DNA from: MGBC131033 sp910585655 | GTDB lineage: Bacteria; Bacillota; Clostridia; Lachnospirales; Lachnospiraceae | Assembly: GCA_949502025.1 (NCBI GenBank) | Contig: CATBCG010000050.1 | Span: forward strand, 1-56,070 | Direction of reading: 5' to 3' | Length of the DNA stretch: 56,070 nucleotides | In this document: one piece after another, positions 16,094-24,161 of the stretch | How the letters are laid out: every line of letters begins with the position of its first letter | Position numbering within the stretch: the first letter of the stretch is position 1 | The notes under the pieces: generated by a model | What the model was told of the DNA's origin: nothing | The model's database searches: none | What the model saw: only the letters and a program-made list of their open reading frames with translations | Translations under genes and position numbers: made by a program

Positions 16094-16990
16094 ATGACAT
16101 TAGAGGGATTTGCAGAGGATTTAAAAAGAGAGCTATATCGGAGAATGGAGGAGGGAAGCTGTTCGGGCGGTGTAAACCGCAGGATTGAATACCGGGTAAT
16201 CCAAAAAAACAATGGAGTACGACGCCACGGTATTTTAGTGATGGAAGAAAAGGAACGAGTGATTCCTTATATTTATGTAGAACGATATTTGGAGGAATAT
16301 GAGGGCGGAAGACAGCTTCAGGATATTGCTTCGGAAATCGAAGAAGCATGGGGAAAGCAGTTAGAAGAGGTAAAGGAAAAAACACTGGAGTTTTCCTTTG
16401 AGGCGATTCAGGATAAAATTGTCTATCATTTGGTGCATTATGAAAGGAACCGGGAATGGCTGGAACAAGTGCCGCATCTTCCGTTTTTAGATTTGGCGCT
16501 TACATTTCATGTAACAGTATTTCAGAGGGAGCAAAGTTATGGGAGTGTTCCTATTCAAAACAAGCATTTGGAAAAGTGGGATGTGGATTTAAAAGAGTTA
16601 TGTCGTCTGGCGGCGGAAAATACGCCAAAGCTTTTTCCGGAGGAGATCCGCCGGTTGGAGGATGTACTGGAAATAGAGCCTGTCGGGATACCGATGTATT
16701 TGATCAGCAATACGGCTAGTATTCATGGGGCAGCGGCTGTTTTATATCCGTCTGTGCTGTCTGCGCTGGCAAAGCGCTTGGATGGTAGTTTTTATCTGCT
16801 TCCAAGCAGCATTCATGAGTTTATCGCGGTTCCGTTTAAACGGGAATATGCGCCGGAAGAACTGCGTGAGATTGTCCGCGAGGTAAACGAAAGCCAGGTG
16901 GAGGAAGAAGAATATTTATCGGATCAGATATATTATTACGATCGGGATAAAAAAGTAATCGTAAAGGTGGACGATTCCTCTTTTCTTTAG
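16094..16990 (+). CDS. DUF5688 family protein
   Basis: ATG 16094 is chosen because GGAGGAGG lies immediately upstream; the frame is open back to 15953, but the earlier part overlaps the promoter. The 298-residue protein matches the Lachnospiraceae DUF5688 pattern: an N-terminal RVIQKNNGVRRHGI strand, IPYIYVERYLEEYEGGR, DKIVYHLVHYERN, LPFLDLALTFHV, MYLISNTASIHGAAAVLYP, FYLLPSSIHEFIAVP and a C-terminal EEYLSDQIYYY. No catalytic residues or membrane segments are evident and the function is unknown. Such genes often occur in several copies per genome. Confidence 0.8.
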   Translation: MTLEGFAEDLKRELYRRMEEGSCSGGVNRRIEYRVIQKNNGVRRHGILVMEEKERVIPYIYVERYLEEYEGGRQLQDIASEIEEAWGKQLEEVKEKTLEFSFEAIQDKIVYHLVHYERNREWLEQVPHLPFLDLALTFHVTVFQREQSYGSVPIQNKHLEKWDVDLKELCRLAAENTPKLFPEEIRRLEDVLEIEPVGIPMYLISNTASIHGAAAVLYPSVLSALAKRLDGSFYLLPSSIHEFIAVPFKREYAPEELREIVREVNESQVEEEEYLSDQIYYYDRDKKVIVKVDDSSFL

Positions 16991-17062
16991 ACAAAAAAGG
17001 TGCTATACTCTAGCCGTAAGAACAGAGTAAGCAAAACAAAAAGCAGAAACGAGGAATAACAT

Positions 17063-18109
17063 GTGCGAACGATACTGATACTGACCACCGGAGGAACTAT
17101 CGCCTCGAAACAAACAGAAGATGGTCTGGTGCCGGGAGATATCCGGACAGCTTTGTACGATAAGCTGACGGTACTGGCAGGCGCGTGCGAAGTGACAATT
17201 CATACGGTTTTTACCAAGGACAGCAGCAACATTGTACCAAGCGACTGGGAGCAGCTAGCGCAGGCGATTCGGGACGGGCTGCCGGATTATGACGGAATTG
17301 TCGTGCTGCATGGTACGGATACGATGTCCTACAGCGCGGCTATGCTCTCGTACTTATTTATCGGAGTAGAAAAGCCTATTGTCCTTACCGGCTCCCAGCT
17401 TCCGATGGAGCAAAAGGGAAGTGACGGAGCGGGGAATCTGATCGACGCGGTAGTGACGGCGGCAGATAAGAGATTGTCCGGAGTATTTGTGGTTTTCCAT
17501 GATAAGATTATGAACGGGACCCGTACTTATAAGAGAAGCTCGGTCGATTTGGACGCTTATATTAGCTGTAATTATCCGTATGTAGGGGTAATCAAAGATC
17601 AAAAGGTATATTTGACCGAGGAGTATGCCAGGATACATCAGCCGCTTGGGGAGCCGGCAAGAGAGCTGTTTTTGCGTATGAGGAAGGAATCCGAACAAAA
17701 CGGCAAAAAACGCAGCCATAAAATCCGGATTTTCCTGTTGAAGATGACGCCGGGATTTGATGCCCGCCTGTTGGATTATCTGGAACAGGAGCATTATCAA
17801 GGGATTGTAATCGAAGGCTTTGGATTAGGCGGAATCCCAGTAGCAGACAAAGCCCTGACAGACAAGCTGACAGGGCTAATCCGCCGGGGGATCCCGGTAG
17901 TGATGGCGACGCAGTGCGTCTATGATGGCGTCAATCTAAATACGTATGAGGTAGGCGTCCTGGCAAACCGTCTGGGAATGATTTCGGCTTACGATATGAC
18001 CTCAGAGGCAGTCTATACAAAATTGATGTGGATTTTATCCATGACAGAGGATCCGGAACTGATACAAAAGGCATTGGAAACCGATTTTTGCGGAGAAATC
18101 AATGTATAA
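17063..18109 (+). CDS. ansA: L-asparaginase, type I
   Basis: The enzyme hydrolyses asparagine to aspartate and ammonia. GTG 17063 follows GAGGA; an ATG two bases earlier is in a frame that stops at once. Catalytic elements are TTGGTIAS (first threonine Thr12), HGTDTMSYSA (Thr85, Asp86) and GSQLPMEQKGSDG with the conserved lysine. At 348 residues with no signal peptide, it fits the cytoplasmic type I enzymes. A possible -10 TATACT lies about 60 nt upstream with a poor -35. Confidence 0.92.
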   Translation: MRTILILTTGGTIASKQTEDGLVPGDIRTALYDKLTVLAGACEVTIHTVFTKDSSNIVPSDWEQLAQAIRDGLPDYDGIVVLHGTDTMSYSAAMLSYLFIGVEKPIVLTGSQLPMEQKGSDGAGNLIDAVVTAADKRLSGVFVVFHDKIMNGTRTYKRSSVDLDAYISCNYPYVGVIKDQKVYLTEEYARIHQPLGEPARELFLRMRKESEQNGKKRSHKIRIFLLKMTPGFDARLLDYLEQEHYQGIVIEGFGLGGIPVADKALTDKLTGLIRRGIPVVMATQCVYDGVNLNTYEVGVLANRLGMISAYDMTSEAVYTKLMWILSMTEDPELIQKALETDFCGEINV

Positions 18110-18146
18110 TTGACAAAAAACGGAAAAATAAATACCGAATGAAAAT

Positions 18147-18181
18147 CAAACGTCAGCATATAATAAAAATGCTGGCGTTTG
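18147..18181. terminator. Hairpin after the asparaginase gene
   Basis: CAAACGTCAGCAT (18147-18159) pairs with ATGCTGGCGTTTG (18169-18181) with one G-T pair. No T run follows on the + strand, so terminator function is uncertain. Confidence 0.5.
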
Positions 18182-18218
18182 TGCGTTTAGCAAAAAAAGA
18201 ACGTAAGGAGATGAAAAA

Positions 18219-18920
18219 ATGGCAGAACAAAATAAAGATGACAGCCAGATTGAAGATTTTGGGCAAGTGGTATTGGATGAAGCGCACGAAAAGCAGATTT
18301 ATCTGATGACGATTATCGGTGAGATTGAAGGTCACGAAAATGCGCCCGGCAATAGTAAAACGACCAAATATGAGCATGTGCTGCCGAAACTGGCAGAGCT
18401 AGAATCCAGTAAAGACGTAGGCGGGCTGTTGGTAGTGTTAAATACCCAGGGCGGCGATGTGGACGCGGGTCTGGCGATTGCGGAAATGATTGCTTCTATG
18501 AGTATTCCTACGGTTTCGCTGGTATTGGGCGGAAGTCATTCGATTGGGGTACCGTTAGCCGTATCGGCAGATTATTCTTTTATTGTGCCGACAGGCACGA
18601 TGCTGATTCACCCGGTTCGGATGAGTGGAATGGTGATCGGCGCGCCGCAGACGTACGACTATTTTAAGCGGATTCAGGATCGGATTACCGGATTTATTGC
18701 CAGCCACAGCGATACGACACAGGAACAGATTGAAGCAATGATGATGGAAACCGGAGAGATGACCAAGGATTTGGGGCGGATTCTGGTAGGAGAGAACGCG
18801 GTTAAGGAAGGTCTTATCAACGAAGTAGGGGGGATTCATGATGCTTTAGAAAAGCTCAAGGAGCTGATGAAAAAGCGAGAAGAACAGGAAGAGAAGGAAG
18901 AACAAGATATAAATTCATAA
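18219..18920 (+). CDS. TepA-like ClpP-family serine protease
   Basis: The 233-residue protein has the ClpP fold with catalytic Ser108 in GGSHSIGVP, His131 in TMLIHPV and Asp184 in EMTKDLGRI. NTQGGDVDAGLAIAEM is the oxyanion-hole region. The sequence resembles TepA/YmfB of Bacillus, a cytoplasmic ClpP-like protease linked to protein export and to degradation of spore SASP proteins. It has an acidic disordered N-terminus and a Lys/Glu-rich tail. GTAAGGAG precedes ATG 18219. Confidence 0.88.
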   Translation: MAEQNKDDSQIEDFGQVVLDEAHEKQIYLMTIIGEIEGHENAPGNSKTTKYEHVLPKLAELESSKDVGGLLVVLNTQGGDVDAGLAIAEMIASMSIPTVSLVLGGSHSIGVPLAVSADYSFIVPTGTMLIHPVRMSGMVIGAPQTYDYFKRIQDRITGFIASHSDTTQEQIEAMMMETGEMTKDLGRILVGENAVKEGLINEVGGIHDALEKLKELMKKREEQEEKEEQDINS

Positions 18921-18939
18921 AATTGTAAGGTTTTATTTC

Positions 18940-18968
18940 TTGTAATCATGCCATAGAACGTCTACAAT
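18940..18968 (+). promoter_or_regulatory. Promoter of the GerMN lipoprotein gene
   Basis: TTGTAA (18940-18945) and TACAAT (18963-18968), spacing 17. Confidence 0.65.
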
Positions 18969-19031
18969 AAAGGCAGGAAAACACCATAAGATGCCAAGGA
19001 AGCTGCCTTGGTGGGACAGAATGGGGGTAAG

Positions 19032-19565
19032 ATGAAGATGATGAAGGATAAGTGGAATGTAATTACGTGGATGTTGCTGCTGACCGGTCTGTTCGGATTA
19101 TTGCTTGCGTCCTGTAAAAAAGAAACGCCGGTAGATGAACTTCCGATAAAGCAGGAGGAGCCGGATGAGGGAAAGGAGCCGGAACAGCCGGAGGAAAGCA
19201 CAAAGGCAGAAGTGACGCTTTACCTGCCGAATGAAACCGCAGACGGCTTTTTGACAAGTTCGATGATACTAGAGGATACGCCGGAAGCGATTATCGCGCA
19301 GTTAGTAGCAGAACAGGCGCTTCCGGAAGGGGTAACGGTAAAAAGTTTTGATCAAAAGAAGGGTATCCTGGATTTGTCAAAGGAATATACAGACGGGCTA
19401 CAAAATACCGGGACGGCAGGAGAGCTATTATTGATCGGCTGTGTCGTCAATACGTTTTTGGAACATTATGGAATGAAAGAATTGCTGCTCTATGCAGACG
19501 GAGAGATCATCGAAACCGGACACAATACCTATGACGAGGCGATTCGTTTTGTAGAACTGGAGTGA
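19032..19565 (+). CDS. GerMN domain lipoprotein
   Basis: Three closely placed ATGs (19032, 19038, 19041) follow GGGGGTAAG; the exact one is uncertain, and the frame is open to 19008. The product has a lipoprotein signal: basic start, hydrophobic core WMLLLTGLFGLLL and lipobox LLASC. A Pro/Glu-rich linker precedes one GerMN domain (VTLYLPNETADGF to YDEAIRFVELE). GerMN domains occur in the spore germination/sporulation protein GerM and in LpqB. It is probably on the outer face of the membrane. The stop codon overlaps the frame of the next gene. Confidence 0.83.
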   Translation: MKMMKDKWNVITWMLLLTGLFGLLLASCKKETPVDELPIKQEEPDEGKEPEQPEESTKAEVTLYLPNETADGFLTSSMILEDTPEAIIAQLVAEQALPEGVTVKSFDQKKGILDLSKEYTDGLQNTGTAGELLLIGCVVNTFLEHYGMKELLLYADGEIIETGHNTYDEAIRFVELE

Positions 19566-19573
19566 ACACTGTT

Positions 19574-20539
19574 ATGAGGGAGGACATGCTAAAGCGTCTA
19601 AGCCGGGTGACAGAAGAGGAACAGGCAATTTTAGACGGCAGGACGGAAATCGATCGCGGACGCTATACGGATCAAAAGGATATGGTGGTAGACTGTGAAA
19701 AGCTGTTAGAAAAAGGAAGGCTAATCCAGATCCGACTGCATACCAGATTTGCTTATTTTCCAAAGCACCGTCACAATTATATCGAAGTGATCTATATGTG
19801 TACCGGCAGTACCACGCATATTATCGACGGACGGGAGGTAATTTTGCGTACGGGCGAGCTTTTGTTTTTAAATCAAAACGCCACACAGGAGATTCTTCCG
19901 GCAGGGCGTACCGATATCGCAGTCAACTTTATTGTGCTGCCGCAGTTTTTCGATCGGGTATTTGACCTTTTGGGCGAGGAAAATAACCAGTTCCGGCAGT
20001 TTTTAATCGAATGTCTGCTTGGCGAGGGAAAGCGTTATGGGAGCTTTCTGCATTTTCGGGTAGCAGATGTACTTCCGGTGCAGAATCTGATGGAAAATAT
20101 GATCTGGTCTATTTTAGAGAATCAGCCGGACAAACGAAGTGTAAATCAACTGACCATGGGGCTGCTGTTCCAGCATTTGCTTCATTATACAGACCGCATT
20201 GACCAAGAGGAACGACCAGGAGAGCAGGATTTGATGTTTACGGTCCTGCGCTACATAGAGGAGCATTATCAGGAGGCGTCGTTGGCGGAGTTGGCAGCGG
20301 CTATGAACTATGATTTACCGTGGCTAAGCAGACGGATTAAGCAGGTATGCGGCAAAAATTTTAAAGAGCTTTTGCAGAACAAGCGTTTAAACCGGGCAGA
20401 ATTCCTACTTCGTACTACCCGGATACCAGTGGCAGAGATATCCGAAAAGGTGGGATATGACAATACCAGTTATTTTTACCGGATTTTTCGAGGGCGTTTC
20501 GGCGTGTCTCCCAGAGAGTACCGGGTAGAACGGCTGTAG
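19574..20539 (+). CDS. AraC-family regulator, probably of rhamnose genes
   Basis: The order is an N-terminal cupin-like sensor (FPKHRHNYIEVIYMCTGS, then IIDGREVILRTGELLFLN) and a C-terminal double helix-turn-helix AraC domain (ASLAELAAAMNYDLPWLSRRIKQ, then IPVAEISEKVGYDNTSYFYRIF). The start is uncertain: GTG 19562 overlaps the previous stop, ATG 19574 is used here, and ATG 19586 is too close to its GGAGG. The position just upstream of rhaB-rhaA suggests it is the rhamnose-responsive activator, like RhaR/RhaS (inference). Confidence 0.85.
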   Translation: MREDMLKRLSRVTEEEQAILDGRTEIDRGRYTDQKDMVVDCEKLLEKGRLIQIRLHTRFAYFPKHRHNYIEVIYMCTGSTTHIIDGREVILRTGELLFLNQNATQEILPAGRTDIAVNFIVLPQFFDRVFDLLGEENNQFRQFLIECLLGEGKRYGSFLHFRVADVLPVQNLMENMIWSILENQPDKRSVNQLTMGLLFQHLLHYTDRIDQEERPGEQDLMFTVLRYIEEHYQEASLAELAAAMNYDLPWLSRRIKQVCGKNFKELLQNKRLNRAEFLLRTTRIPVAEISEKVGYDNTSYFYRIFRGRFGVSPREYRVERL

Positions 20540-20563
20540 CCGGGAATATCATTAAGACAAATA

Positions 20564-20600
20564 AGGACGTACCAAACGACAAGGCGCGTCCTATTTTTTG
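20564..20600 (+). terminator. Terminator after the AraC gene
   Basis: AGGACG (20564-20569) pairs with CGTCCT (20587-20592), with an inner CC/GG, followed by ATTTTTTG. It separates the regulator from rhaB. Confidence 0.65.
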
Positions 20601-20684
20601 TGTAAAAAATAAGATAAAATAAAAGAAAACAGGCACAAAGTCAGTGTGTGCCGGTCAGGGCAGAAGAAGGGAGGAATATAACAG

Positions 20685-22082
20685 ATGAACTACTATTTGG
20701 CGGTAGATATCGGGGCTTCCAGCGGCAGGCATATACTGGGCTATATAAAGGACGGATGGATGTGTTACGAAGAAGTCTACCGATTTGAGAACGGACCGAC
20801 AAAAAAGGACGGTCATTTGTGCTGGGATCTGGAAGGGCTGTTTGGTTCGATTGTGGAGGGACTAAAGGAATGCAAACGGATCGGCAAGGTTCCGGTAACG
20901 ATGGGGATTGATACTTGGGCGGTTGACTTTGTTTTGCTGGATCGAAACAATGAGCTGCTAGGACCAACTGTCAGCTACCGGGACGAACGGACAAAGGACA
21001 TGGATAAGCTGGTATATGAACGGATTTCGCAGGAGGAATTGTATGCGCGAACCGGTATCCAAAAACAGATTTTTAATACCATTTATCAGTTGATGGCGGT
21101 AAAAGAACAGACGCCAGAGTATTTAGAACAGGCAGAAAGTATGCTGATGATACCGGATTATTTTCATTTCCGACTGACCGGAGAGAAAAAATTTGAGTAT
21201 ACCAATGCCAGCACCACACAGTTAGTCAGTCCACAGACAAAGGATTGGGATAGAGATCTCATCAGGCTGCTTGGATATCCGGAACAAATTTTTCCACCGC
21301 TTTCTATGCCAGGTACGGTAGTCGGCTGCTTTTCAGAGGAAATACAACAGGAAGTCGGTTTTAACTGTACTGTCATCTTGCCGGGAACACACGATACAGC
21401 TTCTGCTGTGTTAGCCGTGCCAATGGGCGATACCGATTCCGTGTATATCAGTTCCGGCACTTGGTCGTTAATGGGCGTAGAGAGACGGGAAGCGGATTGT
21501 TCAGAAAAAAGCTGCCGACTGAATTTTACCAATGAAGGTGGCTATGAATACCGTTTTCGTTATCTGAAAAATATCATGGGATTATGGATGATCCAGTCGG
21601 TACGTCACGAGCTAAAGGATGCGTATTCCTTTGCCGAGCTATGCGAGCTGGCGGAAGCTGCAAAGATAGAATCGCTGGTAGATTGTAACGATCCCTGCTT
21701 CCTGGCTCCGGAAAGTATGGTGGAGGAAGTAAAGTGTTTCTGCCAGAAGAGCGGACAGCCGATTCCAGAGACACCGGGAGAGCTGGCGAGGGTGATTTAC
21801 CGGAGTCTGGCGTGCTGTTATGGGGATACCGTAAAGGAAATTGAGGAAATGACGGAGAAAGTCTATCCGACGATTCACATTGTAGGCGGCGGCGCAAATG
21901 CGGAGTATCTAAACCGCCTGACAGCCGAGAGTACAGGGAAAGCGATTCATACCGGTCCGACCGAGGCGACGGCAATCGGGAATCTGACCGCACAGATGTT
22001 ACAGGATAACGTCTTTTCCAGCGTGGCAGAGGCAAGGAATTGTATTCACGATTCGTTTCAGATTAAGGTAATCGAGCCGTAG
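20685..22082 (+). CDS. rhaB: L-rhamnulokinase
   Basis: RhaB phosphorylates L-rhamnulose with ATP to L-rhamnulose-1-phosphate. The 465-residue FGGY-family kinase has the phosphate-1 motif VDIGASSGRHILG (6-18), a substrate-side GIDTWAVDFVLLD, LPGTHDTASAV as the phosphate-2 region, SSGTWSLMGVE, and HIVGGGANAEYLNRL as the adenosine motif. GAAGGGAGG precedes ATG 20685. It is followed by rhaA after 58 bp. Confidence 0.93.
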   Translation: MNYYLAVDIGASSGRHILGYIKDGWMCYEEVYRFENGPTKKDGHLCWDLEGLFGSIVEGLKECKRIGKVPVTMGIDTWAVDFVLLDRNNELLGPTVSYRDERTKDMDKLVYERISQEELYARTGIQKQIFNTIYQLMAVKEQTPEYLEQAESMLMIPDYFHFRLTGEKKFEYTNASTTQLVSPQTKDWDRDLIRLLGYPEQIFPPLSMPGTVVGCFSEEIQQEVGFNCTVILPGTHDTASAVLAVPMGDTDSVYISSGTWSLMGVERREADCSEKSCRLNFTNEGGYEYRFRYLKNIMGLWMIQSVRHELKDAYSFAELCELAEAAKIESLVDCNDPCFLAPESMVEEVKCFCQKSGQPIPETPGELARVIYRSLACCYGDTVKEIEEMTEKVYPTIHIVGGGANAEYLNRLTAESTGKAIHTGPTEATAIGNLTAQMLQDNVFSSVAEARNCIHDSFQIKVIEP

Positions 22083-22140
22083 CCGTAAAAACATCAAAAA
22101 GTTAAAAATAATAAAAAAGAAAAATCAGGAGGATGATAGT

Positions 22141-23397
22141 ATGACGACAAAGGAACGTTACGAAGCAGCAAGAGAAGCCTACCGGGCAGTAGGAGTGGAT
22201 ACGGATGAGGTATTAAAGACCTTGGCAGGAATCCCGATTTCCATGCACTGCTGGCAGGGAGACGACGTAGAAGGCTTTGAAGGGGCAGGAGCGCTTTCCG
22301 GCGGCATCCAGACCACCGGAAATTATCCGGGAAAAGCCAGAACCCCGGAGGAATTGATGGCAGATATCGACAAGGCGCTAAGTCTGATTCCAGGAAAGCA
22401 TCGGATCAACCTTCACGCCAGCTATGCGATTTTTGAAGAGGGGGAAGCGGTAGATCGGGATAAGCTGGAGCCGAAGCATTTTAAAAAATGGGTGGAGTTT
22501 GCCAAAGAGCGTGGATTAGGTCTGGATTTTAACCCAACCTATTTTTCTCATCCAAAGTCAGAGGAAGCTACGCTCTCCAGCGAGGATCCGCAGATCCGCA
22601 GCTTCTGGATAGAACATGGAAAAGCCTGCCTGCGGATTTCACAGTATTTTGCAGAGGAGCTTGGTACACCATGTACGATGAATATTTGGATTCCGGACGG
22701 ATTAAAGGATGTACCGGCGGATCGCCTGGCTCCGAGGGCGCGTTTTAAAGATTCTTTGGATCAGATTCTGGCGATTGATTATGATCCGAGCAAAGTAATC
22801 GTGACAATTGAGTCTAAAGTATTTGGAATCGGTTTTGAAAGCTATACTGTGGGATCGCATGAATTCTGTATGAATTATGCCGCTAACAGCGGCGGCAAGG
22901 TGCTGTGTCTGTTGGATAACGGTCATTATCATCCGACGGAGTTAGTGTCCGATAAGATTTCTTCCATGCTGCTGTTTGCCGATAAGGTAGCCCTGCACGT
23001 AACCCGCGGTGTTCGCTGGGACAGCGATCATGTAGTGCGTCTGGACGATGAAACAAAGGAGATCGCAAAGGAAATTGTGGCAAACGGACCGGAGAAAGTA
23101 GTGCTGGCATTGGATTTCTTTGACGCTAGTATCAACCGGATCGCCGCTTGGGTAACGGGGATGAGAAATATGCAAAAAGCATTGCTGTTCGCCCTTTTGA
23201 CCCCTCATGCCGAGCTGAGCAGACTACAGGAGGAGCGAAACTTTACTAAACTGATGGTGCTGCAGGAGGAGTTAAAACTGTATCCGGCAGGCGATGTCTG
23301 GAACTATTTTTGTGAATCCAATCATGTAGCGCAGAAAGAGGACTGGCTGGCAGAGGTAGAGCGGTACGAAGCAGAAGTATTGTCAAAGCGTGCTTAG
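22141..23397 (+). CDS. rhaA: L-rhamnose isomerase
   Basis: RhaA converts L-rhamnose to L-rhamnulose using Mn2+ or Zn2+. The 418-residue protein has the family hallmarks: SMHCWQGDDVEGFE near the N-terminus, INLHASYAIFE, GLDFNPTYFSHPKS, MNIWIPDG, VTIESKVFGIGFESYTVGSHEFCMNYA, LCLLDNGHYHPTE (metal ligands), and HVTRGVRWDSDHVV. CAGGAGGATG precedes ATG 22141. No rhamnulose-1-phosphate aldolase (rhaD) or mutarotase (rhaM) follows; the next gene is rubrerythrin under its own promoter. Confidence 0.95.
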   Translation: MTTKERYEAAREAYRAVGVDTDEVLKTLAGIPISMHCWQGDDVEGFEGAGALSGGIQTTGNYPGKARTPEELMADIDKALSLIPGKHRINLHASYAIFEEGEAVDRDKLEPKHFKKWVEFAKERGLGLDFNPTYFSHPKSEEATLSSEDPQIRSFWIEHGKACLRISQYFAEELGTPCTMNIWIPDGLKDVPADRLAPRARFKDSLDQILAIDYDPSKVIVTIESKVFGIGFESYTVGSHEFCMNYAANSGGKVLCLLDNGHYHPTELVSDKISSMLLFADKVALHVTRGVRWDSDHVVRLDDETKEIAKEIVANGPEKVVLALDFFDASINRIAAWVTGMRNMQKALLFALLTPHAELSRLQEERNFTKLMVLQEELKLYPAGDVWNYFCESNHVAQKEDWLAEVERYEAEVLSKRA

Positions 23398-23447
23398 TTG
23401 TTAGTAAAATAAATATACTGCTTTTTCCGCTTCAGTAGCTGTCGTGG

Positions 23448-23476
23448 TTGACGCTGTGAAAGAAAAGCGATATAAT
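23448..23476 (+). promoter_or_regulatory. Promoter of rubrerythrin
   Basis: TTGACG (23448-23453) and TATAAT (23471-23476), spacing 17; near consensus. It separates rubrerythrin from the rhamnose genes. Confidence 0.8.
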
Positions 23477-23523
23477 AGAGAAGTAGTAAAATCTGGAAAC
23501 AGCGAAAGGAGAAGCGTAACAGT

Positions 23524-24078
23524 ATGGAAGAAGCAGGCAAGACAAATCGTTATGCAGGAACGCAGACGGAAAAGAATTTAGAGGCAGCTTTTGCAGGAGA
23601 GTCACAGGCTAGGAACAAATATACTTATTTTGCTTCCAAGGCGAAGAAAGAGGGCTTCGAGCAGATTGCAGCTCTGTTTTTAAAAACGGCTGACAATGAG
23701 AAAGAACATGCCAAGATGTGGTGGAAAGAATTAAACGGAATCGGCGATACGGCACAGAACTTAGAGGCGGCGGCAAACGGGGAAAACGACGAATGGACCG
23801 ATATGTATGTTGGCTTTGCCGAGACGGCAGAAAAAGAGGGCTTCCCGGAGTTAGCTGCAAAGTTTCGGATGGTAGCGGAAATCGAAAAGCATCATGAGGA
23901 GCGCTACCGTGCTTTATTAAAAAATGTAGAAATGCAGGAAGTATTCCAAAAGAGCGAGGTAAAGGTCTGGGAATGCCGGAATTGCGGGCATATCGTTGTC
24001 GGCACAAAGGCGCCAGAAGTTTGCCCGGTATGTTCTCATCCGCAAGCGTACTTTGAAGTACATGCAGAGAACTATTAA
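23524..24078 (+). CDS. rbr: Rubrerythrin
   Basis: Rubrerythrin reduces hydrogen peroxide in anaerobes. The 184 residues comprise a ferritin-like four-helix diiron domain (NLEAAFAGESQARNKYTYFA, then NEKEHAKMW and a second EIEKHHEERY site) and a C-terminal rubredoxin-like domain with CRNCG and CPVC for one iron. It is monocistronic: own near-consensus promoter upstream and terminator after it. Confidence 0.95.
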   Translation: MEEAGKTNRYAGTQTEKNLEAAFAGESQARNKYTYFASKAKKEGFEQIAALFLKTADNEKEHAKMWWKELNGIGDTAQNLEAAANGENDEWTDMYVGFAETAEKEGFPELAAKFRMVAEIEKHHEERYRALLKNVEMQEVFQKSEVKVWECRNCGHIVVGTKAPEVCPVCSHPQAYFEVHAENY

Positions 24079-24098
24079 AATCATACAAACAAAGAAAG

Positions 24099-24139
24099 CG
24101 CTATGTAGTTCTGACAGAGGGACTACATAGCGTTTTTGT
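24099..24139 (+). terminator. Terminator after rubrerythrin
   Basis: CGCTATGTAGT (24099-24109) pairs perfectly with ACTACATAGCG (24122-24132), then TTTTTGT. The A-rich left flank means it may also stop transcription from the - strand gene at 24162. Confidence 0.9.
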
Positions 24140-24161
24140 ATCAGGGATAACGAATAGAAAA

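Noticed and set aside
16000..16188. Extra small genes in the DUF5688 leader
   Set aside because: Out of frame, no ribosome site, and no recognisable composition; treated as shadows.
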